Notes under the pieces: model-generated | The model's database searches: none | What the model saw: the letters and a program-made list of their open reading frames with translations, nothing else | What the model was told of the DNA's origin: nothing | NCBI RefSeq assembly: GCF_018310695.1 | Contig: NZ_JAGXCY010000021.1 | Location: forward strand, 25,317 to 89,316 | Reading direction: 5' to 3' | Source: Paenibacillus sp. Marseille-Q4541 | GTDB lineage: Bacteria; Bacillota; Bacilli; Paenibacillales; Paenibacillaceae | DNA: 64,000 bases | Shown: one piece after another, positions 1 through 8,340 of the stretch | Numbering within the stretch: position 1 is the first letter of the stretch | Layout of the letters: every line of letters starts with the position of its first letter | Made by a program: the position numbers and the translations under genes

Positions 1-15
1 GCGGGAGTGGAAAGC

Positions 16-1038
16 ATGCGAACGATTTTAGAAGTGCAGAGGCAGCTTCTACCTGATCTCATGGACGTGATGAAGAAGAGATATACGATTCTGCGCCAGA
101 TCATGATTTCGGATGTAATCGGACGAAGAACGCTTGCCAATTCTCTGAATATGACGGAGCGTGTGCTCAGATCAGAAACGGATCTGCTCAAATCGCAAGG
201 CCTTATCGAGATTGAGAGCATGGGCATGAAAATAAGCGAGTCCGGCGAGCAGTTGCTTGAAATGTTAGAACCTATGGCCAAAGAATTATTTGGACTATCG
301 GAAATAGAAGAGCAAATTCGGAAAACTTATGGACTTCAAAAGGTCATTGTTGTTCCGGGCGACTCAGAAAGTTCTGAATATGCAAAACGGGAGCTTGGAC
401 GCGCAGGGGCTAAGGCTCTACTTAGAGTAATGAATGATGAAGATGTTATCGCAGTTACCGGTGGTTCAACTACCGCTGCTGTAGCTGAGCATCTAACTCC
501 ATCCTCTTCGATGCGTGGAGTATGGTTTGTTCCGGCGAGAGGCGGACTTGGTGAAAGTGTGGAGTTCCAGGCGAACACCATAGCATCTACCATGGCCAAA
601 AAGCTTGGAGCTGAATACAGATTGCTTCATGTTCCTGATCTTCTAAGTAATCATGCCTATGAATCGCTAGTGCAGGACTCTAACATTCAAGAGATTCTAG
701 GTCTAATCCGTAAAGCCCGCATCGTGATCCATGGGATCGGCGGTGCAATGGAAATGGCGAAGAGACGTAAACTTGCACCTCCGACGATTGATGAAATCAG
801 AGATGAAGGTGCAGTGGCTGAATCCTTTGGTTATTACTTTAATAATGAGGGTAAGGTTGTTCATACCATGCTTACACTAGGTATGCGTCTGGAGGATATT
901 ACACGAACAGATGTCGTCATTGCCATCGCAGGTGGCAAAAACAAGGCAGATGCCATAAAAGCCGTACTGCGTTTCGGTCAGGAAGATATCCTTGTTATTG
1001 ATGAGGCGGCAGCTACAGAGATTGTTAAGGATTTATAA
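16..1038 (+). CDS. cggR: Central glycolytic genes regulator CggR (SorC/DeoR family repressor)
   Basis: Repressor of the gapA operon that binds fructose-1,6-bisphosphate as inducer in Bacillus. The N-terminal third (about residues 20-70) is a winged helix-turn-helix. The rest is the SorC sugar-binding domain, with the phosphate-loop stretch VTGGSTTAAVAEHL and the motif FVPARGGLGE. I start it at ATG 16 because GGGAG at 3-7 is correctly spaced, and the resulting 340 residues align from the first residue with B. subtilis CggR as I remember it; a GTG at 7 is also in frame. Its promoter and operator lie upstream of the window. It is the first gene of the cggR-gapA glycolytic cluster. Confidence 0.95.
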   Translation: MRTILEVQRQLLPDLMDVMKKRYTILRQIMISDVIGRRTLANSLNMTERVLRSETDLLKSQGLIEIESMGMKISESGEQLLEMLEPMAKELFGLSEIEEQIRKTYGLQKVIVVPGDSESSEYAKRELGRAGAKALLRVMNDEDVIAVTGGSTTAAVAEHLTPSSSMRGVWFVPARGGLGESVEFQANTIASTMAKKLGAEYRLLHVPDLLSNHAYESLVQDSNIQEILGLIRKARIVIHGIGGAMEMAKRRKLAPPTIDEIRDEGAVAESFGYYFNNEGKVVHTMLTLGMRLEDITRTDVVIAIAGGKNKADAIKAVLRFGQEDILVIDEAAATEIVKDL

Positions 1039-1088
1039 CGCTTCTTGAAAGCTACAAGCTTGATGAAGCCAAAACTTGTTGTCTTGAT

Positions 1089-1104
1089 GAATCTAAATAG
1101 ATTC
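1089..1104 (+). promoter_or_regulatory. cggR-gapA intergenic hairpin
   Basis: A perfect 7-bp inverted repeat (GAATCTA-AA-TAGATTC) lies between cggR and gapA, flanked by direct repeats CTTGATGAA at 1059 and 1083. No U-run follows, so it is not a terminator. In B. subtilis the cggR-gapA transcript is cleaved here and a stem-loop protects the gapA message; a similar role is inferred. Confidence 0.45.
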
Positions 1105-1152
1105 GTCTTGAATATATAAAAAAATTAAGCAAAACTTGGGAGGAACTTACTC

Positions 1153-2157
<1,005 letters not shown>

Positions 2158-2197
2158 GAATAACACATCGGCTATTTAATGCCGTATGTGAAATCCA

Positions 2198-2245
2198 GGT
2201 GAAGAGGAGAACATTTATGTCTCTCCTCTTCATCATGGTTTTTAT
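2198..2245 (+). terminator. Terminator or attenuator after gapA
   Basis: GGTGAAGAGGAGA (2198-2210) pairs with TCTCCTCTTCATC (2222-2234), a 13-bp stem with one G-U pair and an 11-nt loop, followed by a T-rich stretch. It probably reduces read-through from gapA into pgk, so gapA can be expressed at a higher level than the downstream genes. Confidence 0.7.
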
Positions 2246-2407
2246 CTTTAATGCCAGAGAACCGGAGAAACCGGTCTATATAAATAGAGAGAAATATAAG
2301 CACTATACTGCTGTTTAAATGAATGGGCTATTTGGTTTCACCGAATGGTTACTACACATAAGATATCAGCTGTCTCTTTTCAGATGGCGCTTAGGAGGAA
2401 CGTGGAG

Positions 2408-3589
2408 ATGAACAAAAAAAGTGTACGTGATGTAGAAGTAGCAGGAAAACGTGTGTTTGTTCGTGTCGATTTTAATGTACCGCTCGAAGATGGAAAGATT
2501 ACTGACGATACTCGTATTCGTGAAACGTTGCCAACAATCAAATACCTGATTGAACAAGGTGCAAAAGTAATTCTTGCTAGCCATATGGGACGTCCTAAAG
2601 GTGAATTTGTTGACTCGCTTCGCTTGACACCAGCGGCGAACCGTCTATCCGAATTGCTTGGCAAACCGGTTGCTAAAGCAGACGAAGCAGTAGGAGAAGC
2701 AGTTAAAGCAGAAATCGAAAAAATGAACAACGGCGATGTACTTGTGCTTGAAAACGTCCGTTTCTACCCTGGAGAAGAGAAAAATGATGCAGAATTGGCA
2801 AAACAATTTGCTGATCTGGCTGACCTTTTCGTAAATGATGCATTTGGTGCTGCTCACCGTGCACACGCATCAACAGAAGGTATTGCTCATCATCTTCCGG
2901 CTGTTTCCGGTCTTTTGATGGAAAAAGAACTTGATGTTCTTGGTAAAGCATTGACGAAACCAGAGCGTCCTTTCACTGCAATCATTGGCGGATCTAAAGT
3001 TAAAGACAAAATCGATGTTATCGATAACTTGCTTAACCTTGCTGACAATGTACTCATCGGTGGTGGCCTCACATACACGTTCTTCAAAGCGCAAGGTCAC
3101 GAAATCGGACAATCTTTGCTTGATGATTCCAAGCTAGACGTAGCTCTTGGGTTTATTGAAAAAGCGAAGAAGCTGGGTAAAAACTTCCTTCTTCCAGAAG
3201 ATATCGTAATCACGAAGGAATTTAGTGCTGATGCGGAAACGAAAATTGTAGATATCGATAGCATTCCTGCAGATTGGGAAGGAATCGACATCGGACCGAA
3301 AACTCGTGCGAAGTATGCAGAAGTTATTAAAAACTCCAAACTGGTTGTATGGAACGGACCAATGGGCGTTTTTGAAATCGAGCCATTCTCTCACGGTACT
3401 CGTGAGGTAGCAGAAGCTTGTGCATCTACAGAAGGATACACAATCATCGGTGGAGGAGATTCAGCTGCAGCAGCAGAGAAATTCCATCTTGCTGATAAAA
3501 TGAATCACATCTCAACTGGTGGCGGTGCTTCCCTCGAATTTATGGAAGGCAAAGAGCTTCCTGGTGTTGTGGCATTGAACGATAAATAA
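2408..3589 (+). CDS. pgk: Phosphoglycerate kinase
   Basis: Transfers phosphate from 1,3-bisphosphoglycerate to ADP. The N-terminal substrate domain carries VDFNVPLEDG; the C-terminal nucleotide domain carries the glycine loop IIGGGDSAAAAEKF. I start at ATG 2408, not the in-frame codon at 2345, because AGGAGG at 2393-2398 is correctly placed and the protein then has the usual length (393 aa). The leader of about 170 bases between the gapA terminator and this gene suggests a separate promoter, but I could not identify a convincing -35/-10 pair. It begins a pgk-tpiA-gpmI series. Confidence 0.96.
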   Translation: MNKKSVRDVEVAGKRVFVRVDFNVPLEDGKITDDTRIRETLPTIKYLIEQGAKVILASHMGRPKGEFVDSLRLTPAANRLSELLGKPVAKADEAVGEAVKAEIEKMNNGDVLVLENVRFYPGEEKNDAELAKQFADLADLFVNDAFGAAHRAHASTEGIAHHLPAVSGLLMEKELDVLGKALTKPERPFTAIIGGSKVKDKIDVIDNLLNLADNVLIGGGLTYTFFKAQGHEIGQSLLDDSKLDVALGFIEKAKKLGKNFLLPEDIVITKEFSADAETKIVDIDSIPADWEGIDIGPKTRAKYAEVIKNSKLVVWNGPMGVFEIEPFSHGTREVAEACASTEGYTIIGGGDSAAAAEKFHLADKMNHISTGGGASLEFMEGKELPGVVALNDK

Positions 3590-3627
3590 GCAATTCATTT
3601 CAGGATATAAAAGGAGGAGCGTACGAT

Positions 3628-4383
3628 ATGAGTAGAACTCCGATCATCGCAGGTAACTGGAAAATGTTTAAAACTGTATCTGAATCCACTTCGTTTATTG
3701 AAGCGGTAAAAGGTAAAGCTGAAGTAGAAGGTGTAGAAAGCGTAATTTGCGCTCCATTTACGAATCTTCCAGCATTGGTTGAAGCAGTAAAAGGCACGAA
3801 CATTAAAATTGGTGCTCAAAACCTTCATTTTGAAGACAATGGTGCTTTCACTGGTGAAATCAGTGGCGTTATGCTGAAAGATCTCGGTGTTGATTACGTT
3901 GTAATTGGACACTCTGAGCGTCGTCAGTATTTTAATGAGACAGATGAAACAGTAAACAAGAAAGTTCATGCTGCTTTCCGTCACGGCCTTACTCCAATCG
4001 TATGTGTGGGTGAGAAACTGGAAGAGCGTGAAGCGGATCAAACTAAAGATGTATGTAAAGTACAAACAGAAGCTGCTTTTGCTGGCCTCGCTACTGATCA
4101 AGCAGCGAAAGTTGTTGTAGCTTATGAGCCAATCTGGGCGATTGGAACAGGTAAATCTTCCACTTCCCAAGATGCAAACGAAGTTATTGCATACATTCGC
4201 GGAGTAATTAAAGATCTTTACAACGAAGACGTTGCAAACGCAGTACGTATCCAATACGGCGGCAGTGTAAAACCTGAGAACGTAACCGAATATCTCGGTC
4301 AAAGCGATATCGACGGAGCACTTGTTGGCGGAGCAAGCCTTCAACCTGAATCCTACATCGCGCTCGTTCAGGGGGCGAAGTAA
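3628..4383 (+). CDS. tpiA: Triosephosphate isomerase
   Basis: Interconverts dihydroxyacetone phosphate and glyceraldehyde-3-phosphate. All catalytic residues are present: Lys12 in GNWKM, His95 in GHSERR and Glu167 in AYEPIWAIGTG, followed by the phosphate loop GGSVKPEN. The length is 251 aa, normal for the family. AAGGAGGAG lies upstream of ATG 3628. The stop codon is one base from the gpmI start, so the two are translationally coupled. Confidence 0.97.
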   Translation: MSRTPIIAGNWKMFKTVSESTSFIEAVKGKAEVEGVESVICAPFTNLPALVEAVKGTNIKIGAQNLHFEDNGAFTGEISGVMLKDLGVDYVVIGHSERRQYFNETDETVNKKVHAAFRHGLTPIVCVGEKLEEREADQTKDVCKVQTEAAFAGLATDQAAKVVVAYEPIWAIGTGKSSTSQDANEVIAYIRGVIKDLYNEDVANAVRIQYGGSVKPENVTEYLGQSDIDGALVGGASLQPESYIALVQGAK

Positions 4384-4384
4384 G

Positions 4385-5929
4385 ATGACAGCACCAAAAC
4401 CTGTAGCACTGATCATTATGGACGGTTTCGGACTTCGTAACACCGATGTTGGTAATGCTGTAGCTCAAGCGAAGAAACCAAACTACGATCGTTATATGGC
4501 TAAATATCCGCACACTACACTTACAGCAAGTGGAGAAGCGGTTGGACTGCCTGAAGGACAAATGGGGAACTCAGAAGTAGGACACTTGAACATCGGTGCA
4601 GGCCGTATCGTATATCAAGATCTTACTCGGATCTCCAAATCCATTCGCGATGGTGAGTTTTACGATAATGAAACGCTTGTAGGTGCTGTACGTGCTGCCA
4701 AACAAACAGGCAAAAAGCTTCATCTGTATGGTCTTTTGTCTGACGGTGGTGTGCACAGTCACATTCATCACTTGTTTGCCATGTTGGATCTGGCTAAAAA
4801 AGAAGGAATGGACGAAGTTTACATTCATGCTTTCTTGGACGGCCGCGACGTTTCACCGAATAGCGGTATCAAATTCCTTGAGCAATTAAATGCTAAAATC
4901 GAGGAAGTAGGTATTGGTAAAATTGCAACGGTTCAGGGTCGTTACTATGCAATGGACCGTGACAAACGCTGGGAGCGTATTGAAAAATCTTACCGTGCAA
5001 TCGTGTACGGAGATGGACCTAAATACACGGATCCAATGCATGCGGTTAAGGAATCTTACGAAAAATCAGTATATGATGAGTTCGTAGAACCGACGGTTAT
5101 TGTCAAAGAAGATGGACAACCCGTTGGCCTTGTAGAAAGCGGAGATTCTGTTATCTTCTTGAACTTCCGTCCAGACCGTGCCATTCAGTTGTCTCAAGTA
5201 TTCACTAACCAAGATTTCCGTGGATTTGATCGCGGAGATAAATTACCTCAAGGTCTTCACTTCGTTTGTCTGACATTGTTCAGCGAAACGGTGGAAGGTT
5301 ATGTAGCTTACTCACCTAAGAACCTTGATAATACACTTGGTGAAGTGCTGGTTCAGAATAACAAGAAACAATTGCGTATTGCTGAAACAGAAAAATACCC
5401 TCATGTAACGTTCTTCTTCAGTGGCGGACGTGATGTGGAACTTCCGGGTGAAACTCGTATTCTAATCAATTCTCCTAAAGTTGCAACTTATGATCTCAAA
5501 CCAGAAATGAGTGCATATGAAGTAGCTGACGCTTGCGTTAAAGAGATTGAAGCAGACAAACACGATGCGATCATCTTGAACTTTGCGAATCCGGACATGG
5601 TAGGTCACTCCGGTAAACTGGAGCCAACCATTCGTGCGGTAGAAGCAACGGATGAGTGCATGGGACGCGTTGTTGAAGCGGTTCTTGCCAAAGGTGGCGT
5701 GGTACTGATCACTGCTGACCATGGTAATGCGGATATGGTATTTGACGAGAATGGAAATCCGTTCACGGCACATACTACGAACCCTGTACCATTCATCGTT
5801 ACTTCTGAGCATGTGAAGCTTCGTGAAGGTGGTATTCTTGCAGACATCGCTCCAACTATTCTTGACTTGATGGAACTTCCGCAACCTGCGGAAATGACCG
5901 GAAAATCCGTCATCTCGGAGCGCAAATAG
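4385..5929 (+). CDS. gpmI: Cofactor-independent, Mn-dependent phosphoglycerate mutase
   Basis: Interconverts 3- and 2-phosphoglycerate. It belongs to the alkaline phosphatase superfamily: MDGFG with metal ligand Asp13, and the phosphoryl-acceptor serine in MGNSEVGH (Ser63). C-terminal metal motifs are NFANPDMVGHSG and TADHGNAD. I start at ATG 4385, one base after the tpiA stop, giving 514 aa; an in-frame extension to 4322 would lie inside tpiA. In sporulating Firmicutes this Mn- and pH-sensitive form controls 3-phosphoglycerate storage in spores. Confidence 0.97.
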   Translation: MTAPKPVALIIMDGFGLRNTDVGNAVAQAKKPNYDRYMAKYPHTTLTASGEAVGLPEGQMGNSEVGHLNIGAGRIVYQDLTRISKSIRDGEFYDNETLVGAVRAAKQTGKKLHLYGLLSDGGVHSHIHHLFAMLDLAKKEGMDEVYIHAFLDGRDVSPNSGIKFLEQLNAKIEEVGIGKIATVQGRYYAMDRDKRWERIEKSYRAIVYGDGPKYTDPMHAVKESYEKSVYDEFVEPTVIVKEDGQPVGLVESGDSVIFLNFRPDRAIQLSQVFTNQDFRGFDRGDKLPQGLHFVCLTLFSETVEGYVAYSPKNLDNTLGEVLVQNNKKQLRIAETEKYPHVTFFFSGGRDVELPGETRILINSPKVATYDLKPEMSAYEVADACVKEIEADKHDAIILNFANPDMVGHSGKLEPTIRAVEATDECMGRVVEAVLAKGGVVLITADHGNADMVFDENGNPFTAHTTNPVPFIVTSEHVKLREGGILADIAPTILDLMELPQPAEMTGKSVISERK

Positions 5930-6042
5930 TCCGTTAGCGGAACTTACTTGCAAATGACTGTCTGACTTTGTTTTAATAAGAGTTATAAGGCCTAGCTAGC
6001 CAATCAATAGATTCGATTACATTTAAAAGGAGATTATTACTC

Positions 6043-7329
6043 ATGACTATTATTTCTGACGTATACGCACGCGAAGTCCTTGACTCCCGTGGTAACCCAA
6101 CAGTTGAAGTTGAAGTTTATCTTGAATCCGGCGCAATCGGCCGCGCAATCGTTCCATCCGGTGCTTCCACTGGTGCTCACGAAGCGGTTGAGCTTCGCGA
6201 TGGCGACAAAGATCGTTACCTAGGTAAAGGCGTTCTTAACGCTGTTAAAAACGTAAACGAAAAAATCGCTCCAGAAGTTATCGGTATGGACGCTCTTGAT
6301 CAGCTCGGTATCGACAGACTGATGATTACTTTGGATGGTACGCCAAACAAAGGTAAATTCGGTGCAAACGCAATTCTTGCAGTATCCATGGCAGTAGCTC
6401 GTGCAGCTGCAGACGCTCTTGATCTGCCACTGTATGTTTACCTTGGTGGATTCAACGCGAAACAACTTCCAGTTCCTATGATGAACATCGTTAACGGTGG
6501 CGAGCATGCCGACAACAACGTTGACGTACAAGAATTCATGATCCTGCCTGTTGGCGCTCCTTCTTTCAAAGAAGCTCTTCGTACAGGTGCTGAAATCTTC
6601 CACAGTCTGAAATCCGTTCTGAAAGCAAAAGGACTGAACACAGCTGTAGGTGATGAAGGTGGTTTTGCTCCTAACTTTACTTCCAACGAAGACGCTCTTG
6701 GCGCAATCATGGAAGCTATTGAAAAAGCTGGATACAAACCAGGTGAAGATGTTCTTCTTGGTATGGACGTTGCTTCTACTGAGTTCTACAAAGATGGTAA
6801 ATACACACTTGCAGGCGAAGGTAAATCCTTTACTTCTGCTGAGTTCGTAGACCTTCTTGCTTCATGGGTTGAAAAATATCCAATCGTTACAATCGAAGAT
6901 GGTTGCTCCGAGGATGACTGGGAAGGTTGGAAACTCCTCACTGAGAAATTGGGAGACAAAATCCAACTCGTTGGTGACGACTTGTTCGTTACAAACACTG
7001 AGCGTCTTGGAAAAGGTATCGATGAGCACATCGGTAACTCTATCCTTATCAAAGTTAACCAAATCGGTACACTTACTGAAACTTTCGATGCAATCGAAAT
7101 GGCGAAACGCGCTGGTTACACAGCTGTTATCTCCCACCGTTCCGGTGAGTCCGAAGATAGCACAATTGCGGATATCGCAGTTGCAACAAACGCAGGCCAA
7201 ATCAAAACGGGTGCACCTTCCCGTACTGACCGTATCGCAAAATACAACCAATTGCTTCGCATCGAAGACCAATTGGGTGAACTTGCTCAATACAACGGCT
7301 TGAAATCTTTCTACAACTTGAAAAAATAA
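6043..7329 (+). CDS. eno: Enolase
   Basis: Dehydrates 2-phosphoglycerate to phosphoenolpyruvate; also an RNA-degradosome partner in Bacillus. Recognised by GDEGGFAP, the signature ILIKVNQIGTLTET and SHRSGESEDSTIAD, with length 428 aa as usual. AAGGAGA precedes ATG 6043. It is the last gene of the glycolytic cluster and ends in a strong terminator. The 113-base gap before it shows no clear promoter, so it may be co-transcribed with gpmI. Confidence 0.97.
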   Translation: MTIISDVYAREVLDSRGNPTVEVEVYLESGAIGRAIVPSGASTGAHEAVELRDGDKDRYLGKGVLNAVKNVNEKIAPEVIGMDALDQLGIDRLMITLDGTPNKGKFGANAILAVSMAVARAAADALDLPLYVYLGGFNAKQLPVPMMNIVNGGEHADNNVDVQEFMILPVGAPSFKEALRTGAEIFHSLKSVLKAKGLNTAVGDEGGFAPNFTSNEDALGAIMEAIEKAGYKPGEDVLLGMDVASTEFYKDGKYTLAGEGKSFTSAEFVDLLASWVEKYPIVTIEDGCSEDDWEGWKLLTEKLGDKIQLVGDDLFVTNTERLGKGIDEHIGNSILIKVNQIGTLTETFDAIEMAKRAGYTAVISHRSGESEDSTIADIAVATNAGQIKTGAPSRTDRIAKYNQLLRIEDQLGELAQYNGLKSFYNLKK

Positions 7330-7350
7330 TAAGCGTAACTGCTTATTTTT

Positions 7351-7384
7351 AAAGAGCCGATCCACGTGGATCGGCTCTTTTTTA
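7351..7384 (+). terminator. Terminator of the glycolytic cluster
   Basis: A perfect palindrome: AAAGAGCCGATCCAC at 7351-7365 pairs with GTGGATCGGCTCTTT at 7366-7380, followed by T residues. This is a strong intrinsic terminator. Confidence 0.93.
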
Positions 7385-7550
7385 TTTACGGTAATCTATC
7401 TTGGCTTTACAGGCATGGATTTTTAGCTATGTTGCTTTTAACGGGATTGCAACTACTGGATAAAGGTTAGCTATATATCCTTCAGTAGGGACAGTTATTT
7501 TCTTTTTCCTTTATCCGATATATAAGGATATGGAAAGGAGGTATATCATA

Positions 7551-7736
7551 ATGGATATCGGATCTTTATCTATGGCCATGTCGCAGTCATCGCTTAAACA
7601 GGCAGCTTCTCTACAAGTGATGGGGATGGCAAAGAATCAGGCAGAAGTGATGGGACAGCAAATGGTACAAATGCTCAGTACAGTTGCGCCAGCTCCTCAT
7701 CCTACATCAGGCAGTATGTTGGATATCAAGGTTTAG
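7551..7736 (+). CDS. YjfB family protein (putative motility protein)
   Basis: A 61-residue protein beginning MDIGSLSMAMSQSSL and ending GSMLDIKV, the pattern of the YjfB_motility family (begins MDI.ALSM, ends NIDIKV). It is small and helical, with no signal peptide. AAAGGAGGT at 7534-7542 fixes ATG 7551 as the start. The biochemical role of the family is not established; the motility label comes from family naming, and nothing nearby concerns flagella. The 170 bases upstream, after the eno terminator, hold its presumed promoter but no clear boxes. Confidence 0.7.
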   Translation: MDIGSLSMAMSQSSLKQAASLQVMGMAKNQAEVMGQQMVQMLSTVAPAPHPTSGSMLDIKV

Positions 7737-7739
7737 TGA

Positions 7740-7769
7740 TTGCTTATTCCATCTCCTGTATGATACAAT
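7740..7769 (+). promoter_or_regulatory. Possible secG promoter
   Basis: TTGCTT at 7740-7745 and TACAAT at 7764-7769, 18-bp spacing. The -10 box is good, the -35 weak. Confidence 0.35.
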
Positions 7770-7827
7770 AGGAATACTGTTTATCAGCGTGGATGTAAAC
7801 GCACATTTTTTCTAGGAGGTGGAAGTT

Positions 7828-8058
7828 ATGGAACTCGTTTTGAAATTGCTTCTCGTTATTTTTGCCATCGGTGTTATTGTCGTTGTTCTTCTTCAACAAG
7901 GGAAAAGCGCAGGTCTTTCCGGTGCCATCTCCGGCGGTGCGGAACATCTTTTTGGCAAGTCCAAAGCACGCGGTATGGAACTCGTACTTGAACGAATTAC
8001 GATAGGTTTTGCAGTCGGATTTATGGTTCTTGCGATCGCAGTTGCCGTAGTTCAGTAA
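7828..8058 (+). CDS. secG: Preprotein translocase subunit SecG
   Basis: Small membrane subunit of the SecYEG protein-export channel. The 76 residues form two transmembrane helices (about 3-22 and 54-74) joined by a loop with the conserved LLQQGKSAGLSGAISGG and FGKSKARG. AGGAGGTGG places the start at ATG 7828, not at the in-frame GTG nine bases earlier. In Bacillales secG sits just upstream of rnr, as here. Confidence 0.93.
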   Translation: MELVLKLLLVIFAIGVIVVVLLQQGKSAGLSGAISGGAEHLFGKSKARGMELVLERITIGFAVGFMVLAIAVAVVQ

Positions 8059-8082
8059 TGATTTTTAAGATAACAAACTCAG

Positions 8083-8114
8083 ACCTTCGTTCCGTGAGGA
8101 ACGGAGGTTTTTTT
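8083..8114 (+). terminator. Terminator after secG
   Basis: ACCTTCGTTCC and GGAACGGAGGT form an 11-bp stem with one wobble, loop GTGA, then seven T. The rest of the 282-base gap up to rnr holds only a possible -10 box TATACT at 8189-8194. Confidence 0.9.
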
Positions 8115-8340
8115 AATATACAGATGAAAGTGGATCCTTTATAGCGATCTTGTTTTTCGGTAATCAGAAAGTTTAGATTAATTTCGTGTATACTAGGGTA
8201 AGATTTTACTAATGCTTATTGATGGCAGTGACTCTGGAAAATGAACAAAATTTGCCCTTTTGATGCGATTTGTCATTTCCTTTTTTGAATTAAACTTTAT
8301 ACATAAAGACCTACTTTTATGTTTACTAGAGGTGAACCTA

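Noticed and set aside
2281..2310. Possible pgk promoter boxes (TATACT near 2304)
   Set aside because: No acceptable -35 at 16-18 bases; left unannotated.
3595..4443. Long minus-strand ORF opposite tpiA
   Set aside because: Shadow frame of a highly biased gene; no start signal.
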